64,000 bases of DNA, from the NCBI GenBank assembly GCA_012295275.1, contig CM022679.1:6797157-6861156 (forward strand), given 5' to 3'. The notes under the pieces were generated by a model. That model saw only the letters and a program-made list of their open reading frames with translations. It was not told the DNA's origin and did not search any database. Positions within the stretch are counted from its first letter, which is position 1. The number at the start of each line of letters is the position of its first letter. A program made the translations under genes and the position numbers. This stretch comes from Chrysomallon squamiferum (Eukaryota; Mollusca; Gastropoda; Neomphalida; Peltospiridae). Shown here one piece after another: positions 1 through 56,446 of this stretch.

Positions 1-602
1 ATCAACTGTGGTATGTTTTCTCTCATTTATCAATCAGTTAATAAATATTCAAGCCATAGGACTGAATTTTGTTCAGAGAAGTTAAATTCTGAATTACATA
101 ATTTTTGAGGAAATTTTTACATTTAGTATTTTAGTAAATAAGATATCCTTGAAAACTAGCAATGTTCAAATTCTTGGCTTAATTCTGTTCACTTTAACTA
201 TACAAAGAATTCATTAGACTATAAGCATTTTAAAATAAATTACATTATTATTAAATCAGTGATAAATTTAATAGAAACATGTTAAAAATAGAAATTTGTA
301 TATACACAACAATATAATTATCAGATTTAAAAATATATATATCGTAGTTACAAATTTTAAAAACAAAATGTGCTTTTATCATTTTTATAAACTATTTTAG
401 ATATAAGAGTTTCTTCAAAACTGTTTATAATTATTTTACAAATAAGCTTCCTTATAAATTGCTATAAACTATTTAGGAAAAGAAATGGTTTATATATTAT
501 TCTACAAATAAAACACTTTCTTAACTATTGGCATATATTATTTTATAAATAAAATAATTTCTTAAGAATTGGTATAAATTATTTTACAAATAAAACAGTT
601 TC
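1..602. repeat. Upstream intron of gene 1 with degenerate short tandem repeats
   Basis: No coding exon is visible. From about 380 to 602 a diverged unit of roughly 60 bases recurs, recognisable by TTTTACAAATAAAACA-like cores near 435, 505, 550 and 585, each followed by TTTCTTAA or a variant and AATTGGTATAAA. The same unit continues on the far side of the inserted element at 3140-3175. This shows that the element landed inside an existing repeat. Confidence 0.55.
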
Positions 603-3139
603 TTAACACCTTCGGTGCTGAATGATGGAGATCTCTGCCATGCAGTACGTATAGATAGGGTGCTCAATGACAGAGATCTCTGCAATGCAGTATGTATAGT
701 TAGGGTGCTGAATGACTGAGATCTCTGCAATGCAGTACGTATAGATAGGGTGCTGAATGACTGAGGTCTCTGCAATGCAGTACGTATAGATAGGATGCTG
801 AATGACTGAGATCTCTGCAATGCAGTAGGTATAGATAGGGTGCTGAATGATGGAGATCTCTGCAATGCAGTACGTATAGATAGGATGCTGAATGACGGTG
901 ATCTCTGCAATGCAGTAGGTATAGATAGGATGCTGAATGACTGAGATCTCTGCAATGCAGTACGTATAGATAGGGTGCTGAATGATGGAGATCTCTGCAA
1001 TGCAGTACATATAGATAGGATGCTGAATGACTGAGATCTCTGCAATGCAGTGTGTATAGATAGGATGCTGAATGACTGAGATCTCTGCAATGCAGTACGT
1101 ATAGATAGGGTGCTCAATGACAGAGATCTCTGCAATGCAGTATGTATAGATAGGATGCTGAATGACTGAGATCTCTGCAATGCAGTACGTATAGATAGGG
1201 TGCTCAATGACAGAGATCTCTGCAATGCAGTATGTATAGATAGGATGCTGAATGATGGAGATCTCTGCAATGCAGTACATATAGATAGGGTGCTCAATGA
1301 CAGAGATCTCTGCAATGCAGTAGGTATAGATAGGATGCTGAATGACTGAGATCTCTGCAATGCAGTAGGTATAGATAGCATGCTGAATGAAGGTGATCTC
1401 TGCAGTGCAGTAGGTATAGATATTGTGCTGAATGACTGAGATCTCCACAATGCAGTAGGTATAGATAGGGTGCTGAATGAAGCTGATCTCTGCAATGCAG
1501 TAGGTATAGATAGGGTGCTGAATGAAGGTGATCTCTGCAGTGCAGTAGGTATAGATAGGGTGCTGAATGAAGCTGATCTCTGCAATGCAGTAGGTATAGA
1601 TAGGGTGCTGAATGACTGAGATCTCCACAATGCAGTAGGTATAGATAGGGTGCTGAATGACGGTGATCTCTGCAATGCAGTAGGTATAGATAGGGTGCTG
1701 AATGACGGTGATCTCTGCAATGCAGAATGTATAGATAGGGTGCTGAATGACGGTGATCTCTGCAATGCAGTAGGTATAGATAGGGTGCTGAATGACGGTG
1801 ATCTCTGCAATGCAGTAGGTATAGATAGGGTGCTGAATGACGGTGATCTCTGCAATGCAGAATGTATAGATAGGGTGCTGAACGACTGAGATCTCTGCAA
1901 TGCAGTATGCAATAGGGTTCTGAATGACAGAGATCTCCGCCATGCAGTACGTATAGATAGGGTGCTCAATGACAGAGATCTCTGCCATGCAGTACATATA
2001 GATTGGGTGCTGAATGACAGAGATCTCTGCCATGCAGTACATATAGATAGGGTGCTGAATGACAGAGATCTCTGCCATGCAGTACATATAGATTGGGTGC
2101 TGAATGATGGAGATCTCTGCCATGCAGTACATATAGATAGGGTGCTGAATGACAGAGATCTCTGCCATGCAGTACATATAGATTGGGTGCTGAATGACAG
2201 AGATCTCTGCCATGCAGTACATATAGATAGGGTGCTGAATGACAGAGATCTCTGCCATGCAGTACATATAGATTGGGTGCTGAATGATGGAGATCTCTGC
2301 CATGCAGTACATATAGATAGGGTGCTGAATGACAGAGATCTCTGCCATGCAGTACATATAGATTGGGTGCTGAATGACAGAGATCTCTGCCATGCAGTAC
2401 ATATAGATAGGGTGCTGAATGACAGAGATCTCTGCCATGCAGTACATATAGATTGGGTGCTGAATGAGGGGATCTCTGCCATGCAGTACATATAGATAGG
2501 GTGCTGAATGACAGAGATCTCTGCCATGCAGTACATATAGATTGGGTGCTGAATGATGGAGATCTCTGCCATGCAGTACATATAGATAGGGTGCTGAATG
2601 ACAGAGATCTCTGCCATGCAGTACATATAGATTGGGTGCTGAATGACAGAGATCTCTGCCATGCAGTACATATAGATTGGGTGCTGAATGATGGAGATCT
2701 CTGCCATGCAGTACATATAGATAGGGTGCTGAATGACAGAGATCTCTGCCATGCAGTACATATAGATTGGGTGCTGAATGATGGAGATCTCTGCCATGCA
2801 GTACATATAGATAGGGTGCTGAATGACAGAGATCTCTGCCATGCAGTACATATAGATTGGGTGCTGAATGATGGTGATCTCCGCCATGCAGTACGTATAG
2901 ATAGGGTGCTGAATGATGGTGATCTCCGCCATGCAGTACGTATAGATAGGGTGGTAAATGACTGTGATCTCCATCATACTTTTAAAATTGCCAAGTATTA
3001 GTGACATGACTTCCAGTTCTGATAGGCAATTATTGATCTACTACGGGCTTCCCAGGCATTCAGAAAATCATTGTGAGTACGAGCAGAAACTTGTTTCAAT
3101 TTCAAAAATCCCCATCACACCCAGCACCAAAGGTGTTAA
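603..3139. mobile_element. TTAA-flanked non-autonomous element filled by a 45-bp minisatellite
   Basis: The sequence TTAA at 603-606 is followed by CACCTTCGGTGCTG (607-620). At the other end CAGCACCAAAGGTG (3122-3135) is followed by TTAA (3136-3139). The two 14-base ends are inverted repeats with one mismatch, and each end can itself fold (CACC/GGTG). TTAA duplication with short TIRs is the hallmark of piggyBac-type transposition, so this is best called a piggyBac-like MITE. No transposase is present. Inside lie the 45-bp array (about 614-2970) and about 150 bases of unique sequence before the right end. The superfamily is an inference; the TIR, TSD and array are directly visible. Confidence 0.7.
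614..2970. repeat. 45-bp minisatellite, about 52 tandem copies
   Basis: The unit begins GGTGCTGAATGA, continues through the palindrome GAGATCTC, then CTGC(A/C)ATGCAGTA, and ends ATATAGAT(A/T)GG. Nearly all copies are exactly 45 bases; exceptions are a one-base-short copy near 2461 and a shortened copy near 1905. Because 45 is divisible by three, long open frames run through the array on both strands; they are not evidence of genes. Copies fall into zones: CAATGCAG variants before about 1930 and CCATGCAG variants after. The 7 bases GGTGCTG at the start of each unit are also the inner end of the left TIR. Confidence 0.95.
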
Positions 3140-3343
3140 GAATTGCTAAATACTGTTTTACAAATAAAACAGTTATAATCATTGTTATAAAATCCTTTTC
3201 TACAATTTGCTTTCATAAAATGATTTCATTATTTAATATGTAAATTAAAAGAATGTCAAGATTTTAACATAAATGTTACAAATATATTATGATGATTGTA
3301 ACTTCTCATTGGTGTTATATGACTTTTTTGTAACTTGTTTCAG

Positions 3344-49911
<46,568 letters not shown>

Positions 49912-51334
49912 AAAAAACATCTTCCATCAATAATTTAAAGTTGATTAAGATATTTTTCTTTTATTAGCATCTAACAATTTTTTTTTTTTGTTAGTAAATG
50001 CATGGAGGATATAAAAAGTTTTGTCATTAATGTTCGTGTATATTTTTATATGTTTTTATATATATATATATTATATATATAAAATTTCATTTATTCTTTT
50101 CTTTAATATCTAAAATAAAAAAAATTCCACTCAACTTACAAACAGGTAATGAAACCTTTAATAAAAGAGTGAAAAAAAAAAAGAGGACAAAAGGAACCAA
50201 GTGCAAAAAAAGTAATATTTTATTTTCATAACAACATTTTTTAATAATTTAATTTATTTTTTACATATTTACTTGAAAAAGGTTGATGCAAATGTGAGAA
50301 AATAAATAATGTTGATTATTAAATTTTTAAAATTCATTTAAAAGAATGTTGTCATGAATAATTAATGTTAATAACTGTTTTACACCAAATGTATTAGCTT
50401 TCATCTATGACATCCCATTTTTTAGGGACTGAAAATAGTAGCAGATAAGACATTTCCTTTTATGTCATTAATAAATAGTTTTAATGTTAGCTTTACAAAC
50501 TTCCATGCTTGTATACAAATGGAAATATATTATCCTCAATATCTTTGTTATGTCATTTTTAAGTTTTAAATGAAATGTTAAACAGACATTTTATTAGTTT
50601 TCACCACAACATAAATAAATAGTACAGTTTTAAATGTATATATCTTTATGAGTTATTATTATAGGCATTTTCTTCTTTGGAAAATATATATGTATATATA
50701 TAAAGATAGAATATGTATCTGATGCAATAAAGTACATTTTAAAAGTATTTAGGTTGTTGAATTATTACTTTTGCAAACATACAGCTTAACTGTATTAGTA
50801 ACTAGAGAATTAAGTGTTTGTTGTTGTTATTGTTCTGTATCAGCACCAGCTTCATAGTATTCCAGAATTAGTGTTCATATTTAAAACAATTTTCAGAGAG
50901 TTACAAGATAATTGGAAGAACCCTGATGTTTAAAATGTCAGACCGGAATTTATATTGATCTAATTACAGACTAAACAGAACATTACAATAAAATATTGAA
51001 TATAAAAAATTATAATCGGTTTTATTTATTTATTTATATAATTATGTAATCGAAATCTAAATATTTAAAAATTATAATAAATGTACATCAGTAACTTAAG
51101 GTATTTATGGCACAGGTAAATCTAAATAAATGAACAAATAAAGAAATAAAATTCTTTTAACACTATTTTAACAAAATAATGTTAGATTACTGGAGACTTA
51201 GTCTTTCTATTTCAGTTGCTCTAACGTAAAATAGAGTTATTCCCCTTAGACCGTGAATGTGCAAAATAGCTCNTAGCCATTAATTAAACGTTTTTTCAAA
51301 ACATAATAGTAATAACACTTAATAGTAATAACAC

Positions 51335-51390
<56 letters not shown>

Positions 51391-52796
51391 AATAAATAAA
51401 TTTATGATGCTTCAGTTAGTATAAAATAGAGCTATTACACCATACATTTATGAAATAGCTCACTTAATTACATCATCGTTTAAATTTTCTTGGAAGTGAA
51501 AATAAGAAAATAATTAAAATAACACATTTGAGGATCGTGGAATTTTACGTTTTCTGCCAAAAACTGTTAATACTATTCTGATCAAATAGGAAAGAACAAG
51601 GCATAACACTGATGACATGTACCATATTTGCTAGCACTGAGTGGAACAGGAAATAACCCTTTGTTATAAAACATTTTAAGTGAAATTAAATACTTATTTA
51701 TTCTAAATCTACTGAATCCCAGTTTTAATAACTTTAATTTCAGTATTTATTATCTGTATTAAATATATGTATGTGTAAACAATATTATTTTTAGTATTTA
51801 ACTACATGCAAAGTAGGCCAACAGATGAGAATTTATGAAATGAAAATTTTAACTAAACAAATAATAAATAAATAAATAAATAATAATAATAAGTAAGTGA
51901 AGGAGATCTTTAAATGAATAAAACAAACATAAAATGTCAAAATAATTTATTATTAGTCTTTGTCTTACAAATAACCATTTCACATTTCCATATCCCACAC
52001 TAACATAAAAAATTCAATAAAGCAAATCTAAAACACTAATATCACAAAAATGTTTGTATTTTAAAGTTCAAACACAATTGAAAAATGTCATTTACTTTTT
52101 TGGCAATCTCAGTTTTGATTTAAATTACATAACAAATATTTGACAATCACTTTTACATGTTGCTTAATAACATATCTTAAACAGAACTGAAATTTTTTAA
52201 ATTTAGTTAAAGCCAGAATTATGAATAAATATATACAACAAGAACTTGATTTAACACTTTTGCATAGAGTACTTTCACTTTCTAGCAAGAGAAAGCAATA
52301 TTAAGTTAAAAAATAAACTGTTACACTTTTAAATTATTTAATAACAGTGCATGTAATTATACATGATAATTCATAACACTCTGTAACAAGAAATGATTCT
52401 GAAAGGCACAAATACAATTCTTTCATCTGTAGAAGTATAACAACTAAAACTGATGTGATTTTAATAAATTTTGCATTTTTGCATGTTATTATGTGACTGA
52501 AAAAATAAACAAATTATTTATATAACAAAACAAATTTTGAATACTGTCATGTAAAGTGTAATTTTAAAAATTCCAATACATTACATTTATACATAAATGC
52601 ATTTTTATAAAAAAAATAGAAAAAGAATACTAGCAACAGAAAATATAAAAGCATTTTTGAAAGTCCTAAAAATGTATAAATGGTATAAAATAATCACTCA
52701 ACAAACTTGTTAGTGTGTTTGTAACTGGTGAAGTGTGAAAAGTGTTGATATGTAGACACACACACAATACTGTTGTTAAATAGTAAGTGTAACTAA
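49912..52796. other. 3' UTR of gene 1 and intergenic region
   Basis: AT-rich sequence without a supportable gene. It contains AAT/AAAT microsatellite at about 51340-51400. Two related copies of a segment with (A/G)TAAAATAGAG(T/C)TATT lie near 51228 and 51420. There is a single undetermined base (n) at 51273. Convergent genes end on either side: gene 1 on plus and MsrB1 on minus. Confidence 0.6.
50726..50731 (+). terminator. Candidate poly(A) signal for gene 1
   Basis: A canonical AATAAA sits about 815 bases after the stop codon and is followed by a T-rich region. Earlier candidates exist at 50114-50119 and near 50303, so alternative ends are possible. There is no transcript evidence. Confidence 0.4.
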
Positions 52797-52802
52797 TTTA
52801 TT
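52797..52802 (-). terminator. Candidate poly(A) signal for MsrB1
   Basis: AATAAA on the minus strand, 30 bases past the SECIS element, would give a 3' UTR of about 0.7 kb. Another AATAAA on this strand lies at 51951-51946, so a longer UTR is possible. Confidence 0.45.
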
Positions 52803-52831
52803 CTTAGCTTCTTAGTTAAAATTTCATCTTT

Positions 52832-52922
52832 GCAGTCAACCTTGTTAGAGTTTCATCCACCACCAAATGTTCCACAAAGGCTTGAATTTGATAGCTTCAT
52901 ATATCTTCAACAAACTTGACTG
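52832..52922 (-). promoter_or_regulatory. SECIS element in the MsrB1 3' UTR
   Basis: Read 5' to 3' on the minus strand, a lower stem is formed by CAGTCAAGTTTGTT (52922-52909) pairing with AACAAGGTTGACTG (52846-52833): 13 of 14 positions pair, counting one G-U. Then ATGA (52900-52897) faces GA (52857-52856) to make the non-Watson-Crick quartet. A 10-bp upper stem (GCTATCAAAT with ATTTGGTGGT, using G-U pairs) follows. The apical loop carries unpaired AA (52883-52882) 13 bases after ATGA, with a possible CC/GG mini-stem as in form 2 SECIS. The gap from ATGA to GA is 39 bases, within the normal range. It lies about 640 nt downstream of the Sec codon in the spliced mRNA. Confidence 0.88.
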
Positions 52923-53499
52923 AAAGAGTAAATTTATACTGAGAAACTCATCACTTGCCCAGAAGAGAGAGAGAGAGAAAAAAAAATATATATATATATA
53001 TAAATAAAATTAAAAAATAATATTTAATTAAAATAAAAATAAAAAACAGTTACAAAAAGTAAACAAAAAAATAAAATAAATGCATGTAATAACTTCCACT
53101 GCTTTACTAAGAAAATAATAAAAAGAAAAAAACCCCAGCATTTGTTCTTACAATGGGGATTGTTCACACCCAACTTAAATCTCTAAATTCAATATGTTGG
53201 ACATTACAAACAATCCTTATTTTTCACAATATTAGAAATTTATATTTGACATTACAAAATATATGTAAATATACTTAAATACAACGTTCAGCAAACATTT
53301 AGAGCAATATTCTAAATTCCTTTAAAAATATGAAAACTGGTTTTGTCCTGTGATATGAACTGTGGACTTTAGTAATCAAATGTGGTTTACTGTATAAACT
53401 GCTCTCCTGAACCACTGTAACTGTTCAGATTTCTTGTCTCTGTGTCTGGTAACTTCTAATGGCTATCCTGGGCAAATGGGTATGTTAGTCTCTTGATTT

Positions 53500-54479
53500 T
53501 CACTTGTCTGAAATGATATATATTATGAAATACAGAGTTTCAGATCAAATTAGGACATGAATTATTTATTTATTCATTCAATTGGTAAATCTGAAAAATG
53601 TTTCTGTTTCAAAACAATTGTCTTGTATGTTTCTTCTTTACGATTATACATTTAATAAAACATTAAAATGGAGCTTGTCATGGAATCATAAATATATTTA
53701 GAGCAAAAAAAAAAAAAAAAATGATTGGATTGTCAAAGCAAATTTAATTTAATATAATTTGAAATTATTTATCATTTATTAAACTGAGGAAAAATATTTA
53801 TGAACAATGTGTTAAACACAGACACACATCTATGACAAAAAAATAAAAATGATTTCATTTATCTGAAAAAATTATTAAGTAAAATGTAGAACATTTCACT
53901 GTTTGGAAAAAAAAATTATAATAATAAAAAAAAATTTCATTTTAAATTTTTCTTTAAACTGTCAGTATTTAAAGAAGTGTTTGAAATGTCCTGAATGTTA
54001 ATTTGATGCCTCAGATGTATGGAACAAGTAAGTTCTTGTATACATCAGATGATGCTTTCATAATGACTTTAGTTATAAAATAATGTTGTCAAAAAAGAAG
54101 TAGAGGTGAAAACATAACATATTCTCTTATTCCGTCCATGGCTAAACAGAGCAGCACTTACCATGAGGAATAAATTTTAATGTTTCACTAAACACTCAGA
54201 ACCGTGATGAACCTTTGTCTGGCCCTTCACCCAAAAACTCGTGACCAAGTCCAGCCCCACACTGACTACAAAGTATCTGAAAATAAGTACACGATTTAGT
54301 TAGTCCAAAGTCCAAAACTGATACAAAAGGTACAAAATACAGACATTATAAATACATTATATTTGATTTAGTAGTTTCAACAGATAAATTACATATATTA
54401 TAGCATATAAATATATAAACCATTTTATTATTTCTATTATTAAAGATGAATACATGTTCATATCAGATATACATTTCTT

Positions 54480-54521
<42 letters not shown>

Positions 54522-56185
54522 TCCAGACTTCTGGGTAACTTCTGATAATGTTACAGATAACAAAAAAAAATAGTAAGCTAAACCAATGAATGTTATCTCT
54601 AAGTGTGAACAAATAAATAAATAAAATAAAATAAAATATAGCTTATGAGCTATGTGTCTTCTGGGAGGAAACAATAATGCTGGGTATTAGATTATTACCT
54701 TTCAGTGCTTTCACACCCAGTGCTAATGTACATTCATCAAAATCTGATAAAATATTTGTTTTGCATGAAATACTGAAGGGAAAATGAAAATGAAAAACCG
54801 GACTTGGATAAACACCAGATCATGTGTTTTTTTTATGAATGTTCATTGATTTTTTTAACAATTTCTTGAAAATTCAAAGATATTTAAATATTTAGATTTG
54901 ACAACTTTAAACTGTTGGACTTTTATGGGTTTAAGGATCTGTGAGAATCATATAACAAACACATTTTTAAATCAAAGTGAATGATACTCCTTTGACATTA
55001 CACTTTCCTAATAAAACTATTTTGTTTGAGAATTAACTAACTTCTGTTCATATCAGTAGTTTAATATCATGTAAATAAAATGTTCTAGTTTAACATTTTG
55101 TTTTTCTTCAAATTATATGAAAAAGAACTGTTAGAAATTAATGCAAACCTTGAAAACAGCTGAAGATTCAGGTCTTCTGATGATGCTATCAGGATGGACT
55201 AAATTACTGAATGCTGGCCATGGAGACTGATGTCTGAATTTTGAACTGCTGTGAAAAAGTTCATTTCCACATTGAGAACACACATATAAACCTGAAATAG
55301 AACCAGCAAAACAAATATTTTTAACACAAATTTAAACACACACAACCACACCTTGACAGAAATTATTAGTTGTATTAGTAAATTATAAACTATCAAGAAC
55401 TGCTAAGTAAGGCACTATATAACTGATTAATATTTTTAAATATTTTGTTTATAGGTTGGTTCTGGTTTGGAAAATCCATTTCATGAGACAGAAATTTTAT
55501 TTGAGCTAATTTCATGCTTTTCTTCAATAACTATTACATTCTAAATTAGAGTTGGTATATATACCACTTGCCATGGATATGAAATCACATATAATTAGTT
55601 ACTGACACATCAGTTATGAAGGAAAGTTCATGAAATAGTTTTTTAAAACCATACACAGTTAGATTAATGTAGAGCCAGTTTGAAGACAAATATATAATTT
55701 ATGATATTTAATATGAATACAGAAGCTTATGTCCTTATCTTTTTCTTTCAGATTATCATCCAAGTCTGAGTGATACATAAATAAGAAATGAAGAAGACGA
55801 CAAAACGTCTGGTACAGTATTGGACAAAAGTCAACCATTTAAAATGTTATAAAACATTTCCATGTCTTGATCTTCTCCAGAAATGGTGATAGCTTTTTAA
55901 AGATTTATGTCAGTCTTTTTCTTTATGAACATCATTAACATGTATTAAAATAAAACTTATTTTCTGTTATATTAATAACTATTGATATGTAACTGATATC
56001 ATGAAGTGACACCATTTATTTCATCACGTTTGCTAAGATTATATCATTATTTCTTATGAATTGTATAGTATGTTTTTTATGTAAAGCCTAACACTGCAAA
56101 TTAATCGTATTTTACACGTTTATTACATACCTTTTTCGAAATGATTTCGATATTTTTCACCGGAAAACCAGCTACAGAATGACAT
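53500..56185 (-). CDS. MSRB1: Methionine-R-sulfoxide reductase B1, selenoprotein (SelR)
   Basis: Four coding exons on the minus strand: 56185-56131, 55291-55149, 54276-54162 and 53507-53500. The product is 106 residues; human MsrB1 has 116. It starts MSFCSWFSGEKYRNHFEKG. Two zinc CxxC pairs are present (YVCSQCGNELF, ILCSQCGAGLGHEF), with the family motif SPWPAF. The catalytic residue is encoded by an in-frame TGA at 54198-54196 in the context RF-TGA-VFSETLKFIP, at position 93, where vertebrate MsrB1 has selenocysteine (95 in human). A SECIS element lies in the 3' UTR. The enzyme reduces methionine-R-sulfoxide in proteins in cytosol and nucleus. Standard gene finders would stop at the Sec TGA. 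The end is HDK then TGA (53502-53500); an acceptor 5 bases downstream would give a longer tail. Confidence 0.95.
54196..54198 (-). other. MSRB1: Selenocysteine codon (UGA) of MsrB1
   Basis: On the minus strand this TGA lies between codons for RF and VFSETLKF, inside perfectly conserved MsrB1 sequence that continues in frame to the exon donor. It is therefore recoded as selenocysteine, the catalytic residue, and is not a stop or a mutation. Confidence 0.95.
54485..54517. repeat. (GT)n microsatellite
   Basis: About 16 GT units in the second intron of MsrB1. Confidence 0.95.
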
Positions 56186-56446
56186 TTTTATTTTACCTTT
56201 ATAACCACAGATTTAAACGTTTTTCAAAATACATTTCACTGAATCAAAGCAGTCTAATTGAAACGGGCACTTGTTTACGAAACTTGCGATGTCGATCGTA
56301 ATAATTTATTATTCGTTGTTTAAAGATTATCGATAGGAAATATATTAAAAATAATGCAATATTCAATTAAAATCAAATATGCTGAACATTATCAAAATAA
56401 AATACTAATGTGCGGTATTTGACATACGGTTACTAAAGTAAACAAT
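56186..56446. promoter_or_regulatory. Head-to-head bidirectional promoter region between MsrB1 and FAM227
   Basis: The two start codons diverge and are 261 bases apart, so both transcription starts must fall here or in short 5' UTRs. The segment contains more CpG than its surroundings (GCGATGTCGATCG and neighbours), consistent with an unmethylated promoter. No TATA box stands out on either strand. Confidence 0.55.

Noticed and set aside
584-3007. 807-codon and 614-codon minus-strand open frames, plus several plus-strand frames, through the minisatellite
   Set aside because: The 45-base period is a multiple of three, so stop-free frames arise automatically on both strands. There are no splice sites, non-repeat domains or conserved start.
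52402-52428. Another ATGA...GA stem candidate for a SECIS on the minus strand
   Set aside because: The gap between ATGA and GA is only about 23 bases and the stem is 4 bp, far short of the element at 52832-52922.
54357-54674. 105-codon minus-strand open frame
   Set aside because: It lies in MsrB1 intron 2 and runs through the GT microsatellite; no domain and no splice support.
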